Assembly: GCF_000002235.5 (NCBI RefSeq)
Contig: NW_022145610.1
Coordinates: 34,559,807 to 34,623,806, forward strand
DNA from: Strongylocentrotus purpuratus
Taxonomy: Eukaryota; Echinodermata; Echinoidea; Camarodonta; Strongylocentrotidae
Direction of reading: 5' to 3'
DNA: 64,000 bases
The notes under the pieces are model-generated. The model had not been told where the DNA came from. It saw only the letters and a list, made by a program, of their open reading frames with translations, and did not search any database. This document shows positions 54,641 to 64,000 of the stretch, piece after piece; the first letter of the stretch is position 1; each line of letters begins with the position of its first letter. The position numbers were made by a program, and so were the translations under genes.

Positions 54641-55320
54641 GAGACACCAAGAATCTTTAAACATGAGATTTTAAAAGGATATGCCTCAAGTACGTATGGT
54701 CAGTATCTGAATGCTTTCTTTGTATGATTTCTCCTAATGCTGTCAAAAAGTTGAGAGGTTTTCTTTTGTGGAAATATTTTTACTTTTTCCTAATGTGATT
54801 TTTTTTAATGTGGTTTTTTATAGTGTTTAAACAAAATCTAAATAGAATCTAAATAGAATGTATAATATGATGAGGGTATAATATTTGTGAAAAATAATGG
54901 GTTGTTCTCCATATTTTTAGTGCCAAAAATCTATGGAGTTGTTAGCATGCAGTGACATCACTTTACAACCAATAATAAATCTTATCTCTTGTGGGGGTTG
55001 TTTATCCTAATAGCATGTTACTTGGAGCAATAAATCTTATCTCTCACATGTTAAAAATCAATTGAGTTTGTTTATATTTGGAGCATTTTACATGGAACAA
55101 TAAATTACATCCTTTCAATGTCAAAATCTATGGAGTTGTTTTCAGTGACAGCATTTTGCATCAAACAATAAATCTTATCAGAGTATTGATTATTTTCAGA
55201 GCATTTTATTTTGAGCATCAAATTTCACCTTTCACATGGTAAAAATCAAGGAGGTTATTTCTGGTTGCAACGTTTTACACATAACAATGAATCTTATCTT
55301 TTTAATGTAAAAATGCTATG
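54640..55320. repeat. diverged tandem array with CAATAAATCTTATC units
   Basis: 'tatggagttgtt', 'gcattttaca' and 'aacaataaatcttatctct' recur near 54965, 55030, 55095, 55165 and 55290, at 60-130 base spacing. It ends with (GTT)5 at about 55325. Confidence 0.5.
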
Positions 55321-55344
55321 GAGTTGTTGTTGTTGTTGTTGGTA

Positions 55345-56120
55345 ATAGTTTAATGGTGTTCATTCAGTATAGAATATATACGCCATATCTTCAGTTTTAT
55401 AAGAAAATCAGTTATACATAAGAAAACTGAGAATAAAGATTTGTAATGACGTAATTAATTAGTCAGTAACACAATTTATCAGGAGTCTCTGCATGGTTTG
55501 CAACTTCATGTTTCTGCTTTTTTATCAGTTTAATCTGGTCGGCCCGGACTTGTTTCCAATGACGTTGGTTTAATATTATAATGTAACGGTAAACCTTATC
55601 TTTTAGATGTGAATGGGGTATACTATGCACCTGGATGTAGTTCAAGCACACACGCACCCGGTAATGATTTCTTACACCTACAAGCACACTTCAGCTCACT
55701 CCAGTCTGAATCTATGTCTACTTCACACTCCAGGAAAATGAGTCATTGATCACATGGGTCACTGCTTACTCACACACTTCATTAACTCATTGCTTGCTTC
55801 TGTTGACAAATGGAACACTTGGTAGACCGCTTTTGTGGACTTTTGTCACCAAAAATGTTACAATGCATAATTGAACACAAGTAAATGTTTGTACATGTAC
55901 ATACACAAGACCACAATTAGCACACAGCTAACATTAATTGAATCCATTTGTCATGTGAAGTTGATGCTATGTCAGCCAATCCTCAAGTAGATGATCAGTC
56001 AATGAGTCTGACATTTCTTGATTCATTAACTCTTTTCCCACTCTGGTTGCCAAATTAAACTAACAAAGTGAGCTTTTGTGACATGTACAATGCACATGGA
56101 AATGCAAAATTTTGCAGTTT
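55345..56120. other. non-coding stretch
   Basis: The minus-strand frame 55463-55687 shows no motif. Nothing else was recognised. Confidence 0.35.
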
Positions 56121-56123
56121 TCG

Positions 56124-56484
56124 TACAAACTGTTGTTATGTGATGATCCCACTCAATTGCTCCAATGGGAGTGTTTCACAAAGACTAAGATCAACTTTAA
56201 GTTGGACCTACCTATAGCAGGCCTTTCATGCCACTGTTTTCTCTCACCATTTACTGACTAATGTCTCTCAAGGGATGCACAAATCATGCTCACAAATCTA
56301 CAGATTTTACATTTTTTGGTAGTTCATTATTGAAGGGAAAAATGTTATTTAAAGATCATAACGGTGAGAGCAACGAGTGGCATGAACGGCCTGCCATACT
56401 TAGTTCAACTTAAAAAAGTTGATCAATTGTGAAACACTCCCCTGATATATTGGAGCAGTCGAGTGTGATCATCACATAACAACC
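56124..56484. mobile_element. foldback element, arms about 120 bp
   Basis: Left arm from about 56124 ('acaaactgttgttatgtgat') to about 56248 and right arm from about 56354 to 56490 are inverted copies with moderate divergence. Blocks include GTTGTTATGTGATGATC, GGGAGTGTTTCACAA, GCAGGCC.TTCATGCCACT and 'gctctcacc'. The GGGAGTGTTTCA motif links it to the foldback at 29611-29748. No frame is encoded. Confidence 0.75.
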
Positions 56485-56574
56485 GTTTGTGCTTTTTCAT
56501 GCATTCTCAAGTAATTTCCGGCCAAACAGCTCAGCGGAAGCCTCGTTTCATGCAAGCAATCTTAGCTACTTCCC

Positions 56575-57300
56575 CTAAGCGCTGAATATCACACTGAAAT
56601 AAAGCTCACGAATCTTACCTCCAACTATGATCGTGTGCTGAATTTTGAGGCCTCTAATTTAAATTTGGAGGAAAGCTTGAAAGATAAGTGTCATCCAGGA
56701 CATTCAGGCTTATTCAATCACAGCTACTCTGTAAGTGATAGATATCTTACTCCTGAAACTGAAATGAAGCTCTCGCATCCTCTTCTTCTTCTTCTTCAAG
56801 ATAATCTGCCTCCTTCAATACTGAAGATTCTTGCAGATGCCATATATACTCTGCCTAATTGGGGTGTGCAGGGGGACCACTACACCTGGGTTCCCCCTAC
56901 TCTTATACTAATAATGCAGTGGGTTCCTATCCACATATATCCGTGAACTCAATTTTGAGGTATCATATGTTCAATTTGGACAAAAGCTAGAGAAATAAGT
57001 GTCATCCAGGACTTATCAGTCGTATTTTTCTGCTCAATTATTGAATAAAAAGAGAATGTTCCTAATGCAACACTATGTTTCAATCACAGCTCTGATAGTG
57101 CTACTCATTCCACTCCTGACACTGAAATAGAGCTCACAAATCTTATTGAAAACATCTAGTAGCTGAATTTCAAGGCATCATGATTGAATTTGTGGAAATC
57201 TCAAGAGAATTTTTATTTCAGGATATTCCAGTCTCATCTTTGCTCAAGTCTTCTCTTGAGTCGAAAGAGAATCTTCTTAATGCTGTCAAATTATTTTTTT
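56575..57300 (+). repeat. diverged tandem array, unit about 180-340 bp
   Basis: 'gaaataaagctcacgaatcttac', 'gctgaattt.gaggc.tc', 'gaaagataagtgtcatccagga' and 'ca.gct.tgatagtg' recur near 56595, 56945 and 57120. A fragment similar to the SINE-like repeat at 20.5 kb lies at about 56860-56930 ('gtgcagggggaccactacac', 'taatgcagtgggttcct'). Confidence 0.5.
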
Positions 57301-57309
57301 GTATCAAAA

Positions 57310-60300
57310 AGTGTAAAAACCTCCGCCGGGACAGAATCACTCCACCATGACTCCTTATAACCACTTTGGTCAACTAATGGAACAAGCAGTGTGCCCCCTC
57401 AACTGAATTCTGTCACTCTTACTATGGGGTATATAATCTAAATCTGCCCTGTGTTGTGTTTCTTTGTGTTTCTTCTGTCTTGTGTTTTGATATATAGCAA
57501 ATAAGAGTTAATGGCAAAGCTGATGTTAATACTGTCCTATATGGCAAGATTGAAAAGGCCTCTTAATTTGCTCTTCACTTTTCTTTCACTCCTCTCTTCA
57601 TCCATCGCTGTCTAATTCCCCTGCTCCCGACTCCTCTTTCTATATAGAGATACATTTTCTCTCTCAATTTCTCTGTACATGAGTGAAATTAGGGGAAAGT
57701 GGTTAGATTAATGAGTACCTGGAAAATTTAGTCAGGCAAGCATATACATGTATATGCAGGCTTAAGAAAAAAGCATTAGACAACATCACCTTTTTTCTAT
57801 TAAATGATTATGATTAGATGCAAGCTCCTTGAGGATATATTCATTCTCAACTCTCCATAATATGTGTGGTTTACCCTCAAATGATAAACGTGAATGGGTT
57901 TGAATTTGAAAGTTTCTATGCGACACCTCTATGCTTTATGATTAAAGCATCAAAGACTGTGGTTTATACCTAAAAGATATTGTACCTTCAAATTTGGAAG
58001 GTAATTATAGGCTGGTAAGCCCTAATGTAACAGAAATTTGGATTTGAAGAATGTAATGATCTGCTCGCTCCCACGCCATTAGGTATCCTGGAGTGAAAAT
58101 GGGAGAAAGTGGTTAGATTGGTAAGTAACCGCTAAAGTCATGAGTAATACTATGATTGCAGAGCTCTCGGGGAGAACAGTATTAATACTTATGAGGCTAC
58201 CCTGGATTACCAAGACTTAATTATAACTTTCATTAATATCATGACTTAGTAGATATATGCTTTAGGAAGAAGTTGCCAAACCATTTCCCTTAATCAAACA
58301 GCCAGACTAAGACACAGATTCTTTGTATGAATAGTCATCGAGCTTCTTTTTTTCTTCTTTTTTTCAACCCCATGCCTACAGAATTGATTACAATGATGCC
58401 TTCACAGTTGAAATCAATAAAAAGAATTGTGAAGGTCTCCAGGGAAATCCTTTCATTAATACATAATGGGAATTGTGGAAAAAACAATCTCAAAGGGATG
58501 GCTAAGTGTCACCTTCAGCTGGAAAAAATAATTATAAGCCTGGATGTCGTGATTTGCAAGAAAAAGACGTCAGGACATCATAAATGTATTTGTTTGATCA
58601 ACCCTTGCTTTCCTCTCACCCCTTGCTTTCCGCTCACCCATCTTCTATACAGTTGATGGTAGTTTTTAAAGACCGATAGTGATTTTTTTTTTTTTCAGAA
58701 ATTTAACCCACTGAATACTCTAATTCCTCATAGGTTTCCTACAGCCCTCAGCCCATTTACATAGGCAATGGTTTACAAGAAGAACTCCATTTCTCTGAAA
58801 AGATTTTTTTTTTAAACAACAAAGTTAAACTGAGCCAAGTTGCAATAAAGAAAGAGAGAGATATAAGCTATATATGCCACACCTTATAGATATTTGAGTG
58901 GAAAGGTTAACTCTCTTTCCCCATTACTTTGGTTGATTGTTTAAAAACAATCCCTTTTGGTTCTGTGATCCAGAACTGTCCGCTTTGTGATATAGCCTTT
59001 GTTTTAAGATCTTGCAGGCAAATAGTGACGGATTGCGGTTGCTTTTGCAGCTGTATCTGGCCTGGACCCCTTCTATCTGTCTTCATCAATGCCCTGCAAT
59101 CCTTTCTCTTTATTTGTTTAACCCATTAACCACTGTATTCTCCCATTCCCTGCTGGTTTGATACTGGAACCACCCTGTCCCTGTTAGGCAAAGGGTTAAA
59201 TGATCCGATTCATCAATCTAGTGGGCACTGATTAGCAACATTGTAAACAGAAGAAGGGGACGCAATGATTGACCGACCGTAGGTTTCTGTTTCTGATATA
59301 GGAAAGGGTGACAAAGTTTGTCATGGTGAGGGCAAAATGGGAGAATATGCTTCTTTTTATATATTCCCGTCTCTTTGAGAAACTCCACTTTGCTAGACTA
59401 CTTTTTTTAACTGGTTTAAAACGTTACATGTTTGCAACTTTATTTCTATTTGCTACATATCCTAGTTGGCACAATCAATAAGCAACATTCAAACATGGGA
59501 TTAGCCCATTAAATTGCGAATGCATCTCTTTATGACCCGTTTCCACACTTAATATATAAACTAAAACTACATTTTAGACCACATTTTTGCAATATCAAAA
59601 TGCAGGACATTTCAAAATATGTGCAGTTATTTGTTAAAAGCGTTCTTCAGAAATAAATCTGGCAAAGAATTGTAGATAATGCAGCCTATTCACATGACCA
59701 AAATGTGATCATATGGTGACAGACTTATCACTCAGTCCAACGTGAAGTTGTCCCCCTCCCCCACTTTCTGAAAAGGGGTTATTAAATCATTTCATTTTTT
59801 TTTAGCATGTATGAAACTTATTATTGTTGGCATGGCTTGCGATCTCTTTCATGAATACTAATCCTTCTCCCCACAGATTGTACCAGAAACACATGGGAAA
59901 TTTGGCAATTATCTTTGCACAATTTCTATGAATATATTAGACTGCAATGATTTACGAGTGCTCTATCTATCAAAGTACATCTGGCATGCATGCATCACTC
60001 CATAAAATAGCAATTATAGGCATCCAATGATAGAGAGAAACGGGATGCCATTAACTTCTTTTGTGTGTGTGAAAAAGTAGATTCATCTAATGAGGGGTAG
60101 GAATGACATCTATTATATTTTTTGAAAAATATGCCGTTTGATATTTGATCCAGGAGTGTTCTATCAAAATGAGATGAATCGTGATCTGTGGAGTGAATAA
60201 AATAAGAGATACTCTATGGTCAACATGTTTTGGCCATTTCATTTCTCCTGGGTATAATGACAAATATGTTTAACAATCTTAATGTGCATCACCTATAACA

Positions 60301-60690
60301 GCAGAGAAAAAATGATTTTTCTCGAGAAAGAGGCAAAGTATAGAGACAATTTTCAAAATTTAAGCCTTAAAAAGCAAAGCATTTCCGAAATGTTATAGCG
60401 AAAGCTTTGGAATTATTGACTCGAAGGCAATTTCCGCACCCTATCTCAAATATCTCTTTGAAACCATGATTTGATCATGTAATACGTCATTGTCTTGGTT
60501 TCATATTTTGCACATGGCTATTGAATTTCCCTTTGCGATGGTTGTGATGGGTACTTTGGTACTCTATCCAGAGATTAAAAAAAAACGGAGGAAATCTCTC
60601 CTTTTTTACCTCTCTGACTTTTAGCACTAATGCAAGATTGGTTTAAGTGCTTGTGAAACCCAGCTGACAGGTGGAATGGAAATGATCTGC
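57310..60690. other. AT-rich non-coding stretch
   Basis: No gene or RNA was recognised. A diverged duplication ('gggagaaagtggttagatt..taagtaac' near 57693 and 58095) is visible. Frames at 58327 and 58929 have no motif. Confidence 0.4.
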
Positions 60691-60694
60691 TGAT

Positions 60695-60757
60695 CAGAAC
60701 CAGAAGAGCATTAAATAATACACTGTTCCACACAGTTAGCGCCCTTCTGACATCCAG
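60695..60757. repeat. stem-loop of the AGAAGGGCATTAACTC family
   Basis: CAGAACCAGAAGAGCATTAA pairs with GTTAGCGCCCTTCTGACATC over about 16 bases. Confidence 0.5.
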
Positions 60758-61029
60758 TAGAGGGTTTTTTGGATGAAGAAATATATGGGTGAAGGGAGGG
60801 TATATGTGGATTAGAAACTCTGATGCCTAGCCTGACAGCTGGAATGGAAATGAGAAAACATGTGATGGTGAAAAGTGTGATCAGGGAGTGAGAGAAAGAA
60901 AATTAAATATAGGGAGTGGATCTCAGTTGGCATTTGAGGTGAGATATAAAGCTAGAAAGAAAACCTTGAATTATGCATCTTGATAATGTATACATGGCTT
61001 GGATGTATTATTCCCTTCTCCCGTCACAC

Positions 61030-61282
61030 TTCTCTTTACCCCTCCTCCCCCCCCCCCCCCCCCTACCCCTCCTCCTCTCTCTTTCTCCCTCTTTCTCCCT
61101 CTCTCTCTCTCTTTCTCTCTCCCTCTCTCTCTCATGATCTATCTTACTCTATCCCTCCTTTTCTCTCTCTCTCCTTTTCTCTCTCCTTTTCTCTCTCTCT
61201 CTCTCTCCTTTTCTCTCTCTCCCTGACTATCTTTCACTCTTTCTTTATCTGCTTCCCCCCCCCCTCTCTCTCTCTCTCTGCT
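61030..61282 (+). repeat. C17 run and (CT)n tract
   Basis: A C run at 61047-61063 followed by TC-rich sequence. The Ser/Leu/Pro frames are artefacts. Confidence 0.9.
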
Positions 61283-61484
61283 ATGTTCTGTTCTGCAACA
61301 AAGAACGTAATCTAGAGAGGATATTCTTTGCTTTCGATCTGCTCATGCATATAGATTGAAACACCTCAGTTCCAAAGATAATCGCCCATTATATATGTGT
61401 TACCTGTCTCTAAGGTGGGTTAATGTCCTTGTCTATATATTCAGACTTCATTGTCGATTTTAGGGATGACATTTGACGTTCTTG

Positions 61485-61600
61485 TAACTATTTAAATATA
61501 CTTCTACATGCTTATTTTTTATCTTGTAAAGTGCATAGAGAAACTTTTGTTTATAATGCGCTCAATAAATCACTCTTTATTATTTTTTTTATTTTTTTTT
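61485..61600 (+). mobile_element. retroelement 3' tail, second copy of the 13.46-kb type
   Basis: 'gtaactatttaaatatactt', 'aaagtgcatagagaaact' and 'ataatgcgctcaataaat' match 13455-13577. The tail is T/A-rich and not clean (ATT)n. Confidence 0.6.
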
Positions 61601-61609
61601 TAAACAAGA

Positions 61610-62420
61610 TTCAAACAACCAAAGACTCATATATATTAGATATTGAAGGGCATTAAATCTGTGTCAAACTACTGTTAAACCAAAAACTTGCAAATATGAA
61701 ACTTTTAAATGGCTGAAGTTTTCATGAATTTCATGAGAGGTTCAGATTCACAACAAAATTCATGACACGAAATACTTAAATCATGTCAATTTGTTAAATT
61801 CTAACCACAAAAATGCTGTCCTTGACTATTCATGACAGTTTTATAACACAATTTTATTCTTAATTCACGAAAAAATTCTTGCCATGATATCATGGCTGTT
61901 GCTATCTATTTGTCAAAGTTAATGTCACTGATTTTGTTACAGTGCCGGCCTTCGATCTGGCTTGATGCTGACAATTGTACTTTATATGATGCTCCCTCAA
62001 GCATACATGCATAAACAAGAGATGCATATATTATATGCATCAAATTTTAGCAACAATAAGAAACATAATGGTGAACATTCACACGTCGTGATGGCATATA
62101 CATGTATGTGAGTCACAGTTTGATATTACTCCGAATTAGTGATCACCGCAAAAGAATGAAACAATTCAACTCTGATTTTAATTTAAATTAACACAATAAA
62201 CTATAAGCCCTATGGAGATCTGGCTGGGGCCTTTTATACTTTTTTTTTCCAAAAAAAAAACTTATCCGCCATTTAATATTCCTGCACTATCGGATGAAGT
62301 ATTAAATGTCTTGACGGGTAGAACCTAAGACCATTTGCTCAATGATTTATGCACGAGCCACCTCTTTAAGGTCTGAGTTGTACATATATAATACATCAAT
62401 GTGACTACATTACAGTGCAC
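61610..62420. other. AT-rich non-coding stretch
   Basis: Nothing recognised. Confidence 0.4.
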
Positions 62421-62422
62421 TT

Positions 62423-62620
62423 AAAGATGAAGTTGAGTTCTGGTCATGCGATTGCATTGTGAAAGAAACGGGGTGGAACCGACCAGAAAAGGTTGATCAT
62501 CTAGCATATTAGAATTTGTGTGTATTGCAAGGTTCTGGAATCATCAAAATGATAAGAAACGTGGCCAAGTCTTGGTAAAGTTACAAACACTTGCACAGAA
62601 AGATGTATATGGGACTACAC
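62423..62620 (+). repeat. dispersed repeat B, copy 2
   Basis: Same orientation as 11645-11842, closely similar, ending ATGTATATGGGACTAC. Confidence 0.75.
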
Positions 62621-62929
62621 GAACACGTGGCGTAAAAAGCCGGCCCCCCGATTTTTACGATGTTACATGCATATTTAGAATATGAAGGCATTTGAAGAGC
62701 CATGCTTTTCAGGGAACATGTCTTAACTGATGTTCTTCCACACTTGCATAATAAGAATGAGTAATGCTCACAAATTATTTATCACCTCTTCCCAGAACTC
62801 AACCTTCTCTTTAACGTGTACATATTCCCCAAAGTCTTCTTCTTTGTGCATATAAATGCCAAGACCTTGCTCACATAAGCTGCGGGGAAACCGGCGGGTG
62901 CGATACACTACTGAGGCAAAGGACATGTA

Positions 62930-63022
62930 ATATGGGCTTCACATTTGATGATGATGATGATCCACAGCACTTGTATGGTGCCTATTTATCTGTTTCAAAA
63001 ATTCAAAGGCGCCTGTTCCTCC
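62930..63022 (-). mobile_element. retroelement 3' tail ending (ATC)n
   Basis: On the minus strand 'ggcgcctttgaatttttg..ataggcaccatacaagtgctg' runs into GGATCATCATCATCATC, the style of LINE/SINE tails with an (ATC)n end. Confidence 0.4.
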
Positions 63023-63063
63023 AATAGTTATGGACTACACATTATGTGAATAAACCATTTTTC

Positions 63064-63529
63064 TTAAGCTACAGTCCCATATACGTCCCGGACCGTCCCG
63101 GACCATCCCGGACCCCATCCGGGGTGATCCGGGATTCGGTCCGTGTTGACACCGTGTTGGCACCGGGGTGGTCCTGGATGGTCCTGGATGGTCCTGGATG
63201 GTCCTGGGCGGTCCGGGAGTCGACCCCGGATGTTTTTGACGGTCAAAAACTGCCGGGGTGGTCCGGGACGGTCCGGGACAATAGTTTGATCCGGGGTGAT
63301 CCGTGTAGCCACCGTGCTGGGTCCGGGGTCATCCGTAGTGGCGCCGGGGCGGTCCGTGTTGATCCGTGGCAGTCCGGGAGTGAGTTATTGACCGCCCAGG
63401 ACCATCCAGGACCATCCAGGACCACCCCGGTGCCAACACGGTGTCAACACGGACCGAATCCCGGATCACCCCGGATGGGGTCCGGGATGGTCCGGGACGG
63501 TCCGGGACGTATATGGGACTGTAGCTTAA
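63064..63529. repeat. CpG-dense palindrome of GGTCCGGGAC-type decamers, 140-150 bp arms
   Basis: Left arm 63064-63213 and right arm 63390-63529 are inverted copies that differ only by one extra 10-bp unit (GGTCCTGGAT) in the left arm. Both begin from TTAAGCTACAGTCCCATATA. Arms and the 176-bp centre are built of 10-bp variants (GGTCCGGGAC, GGTCCTGGAT, GATCCGGGGT). The sequence is far richer in G+C and CpG than its surroundings. Because it lacks A/T-rich stop codons, frames stay open on both strands (206 codons plus, several minus); these are not genes. Confidence 0.93.
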
Positions 63530-63551
63530 CAGCATCACACTTTTTTGAACA

Positions 63552-63652
63552 AAACATCCCGGACCATCCCGGATCACCCCAGACCATGGTCCGGGATGGT
63601 CCGGAGTGGTCCGTGCTCGTCCGTGCTGGTCCGGCTTTATATGGGACTGGGG
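63552..63652. repeat. partial decamer-repeat copy next to the palindrome
   Basis: A second block of GGACCATCCC/GGTCCGGGAT decamers, itself palindromic around CCATGG (63583-63588). It ends TTTATATGGGACTG, the same terminal motif as the main palindrome. Confidence 0.8.
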
Positions 63653-63659
63653 CTTTAAA

Positions 63660-64000
63660 CAAATAACTTAATGAACATTATGAATTTCAAGAGTAAAAAG
63701 GGTGATTCTGTATAATTTGCTCCATACAAGATGTGAGATATACCTATATATTTCATCCCTGAATGGAATATCTCTACATATGACTACAGGTTAATGGTGG
63801 CGATACCAGAGAGCACCATTATCCAATCCTCTTTCAAGATATTCTTAATTTTTGGATGAAATATGTTGAATAAAGACATGTCATACAGTACACATTACAC
63901 AGAATTACCCTTACCGTAATTGTAATGCTTTATTTTGTTGTCAAATTATTGAAGCATCATATATCTTTGATGGGAATATAATTCATCAAGAAATATTTTT
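63660..64000. other. AT-rich non-coding stretch
   Basis: Nothing recognised. Confidence 0.4.

Noticed and set aside
63046..63666. 206-codon frame with PGWSW-like repeats, and several minus-strand frames
   Set aside because: A GC-rich decamer repeat without stop-prone triplets. Frames are open on both strands and the palindrome explains them.

Overview
The window reads as AT-rich, repeat-loaded, mostly non-coding animal nuclear DNA. The organism is probably a marine deuterostome invertebrate, with an echinoderm my best guess. This rests on spliced genes with GT-AG introns, TTAGGG-type repeats, abundant (CT)n tracts, LINE/SINE 3' tails of the GCGCTATATAA-(ATT)n kind, many hAT-type miniature elements, and a THAP-domain P-element transposase. 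The species is inference; no host gene in the window identifies it.

Layout. 1-15 kb holds foldback and hAT-like miniature elements (1469-1865, 2966-3411), a long (CT)n tract (7.6-8.1 kb), a 45-bp-stem hairpin (10.1 kb) and several dispersed repeats. 15.39-18.65 kb is a minisatellite split by a 5'-truncated non-LTR retrotransposon (endonuclease remnant plus nearly intact reverse transcriptase, one frameshift). 18.7-24.4 kb holds a hairpin, a SINE-like copy, a hAT MITE and a 538-bp TTAA-flanked element.

24,434-32,151 is the main item: a structurally complete P-superfamily DNA transposon of 7,718 bp. It has 30-bp perfect terminal inverted repeats, identical 8-bp target duplications, matching 18-bp subterminal inverted repeats, and a three-exon minus-strand gene. 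The gene splices in frame to an 851-residue THAP / P-element transposase with the expected catalytic motifs. Other repeats are nested only in its introns and 3' flank.

32-48 kb contains another hAT MITE (33.2 kb), a degenerate class II tRNA followed by a T32 run and an 80-bp foldback (35.7-36.0 kb), a 641-bp hAT-like element (37.9-38.6 kb), (CT)n tracts and a 134-bp triplication (46.9 kb). At 48,271 there is a plausible first coding exon of a host gene (ATG in good context, then GTGAGT), which would make the remaining 15.6 kb an intron. 48.4-64 kb is tandem arrays (19-bp, 42-bp, 156-bp and diverged ~100-300-bp units), foldbacks, and at 63.06-63.65 kb a CpG-dense palindrome built from a GGTCCGGGAC-like decamer.

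Apart from the two mobile-element genes and the tentative exon I see no convincing protein-coding gene. Most long reading frames are translations of (CT)n repeats or antisense shadows.
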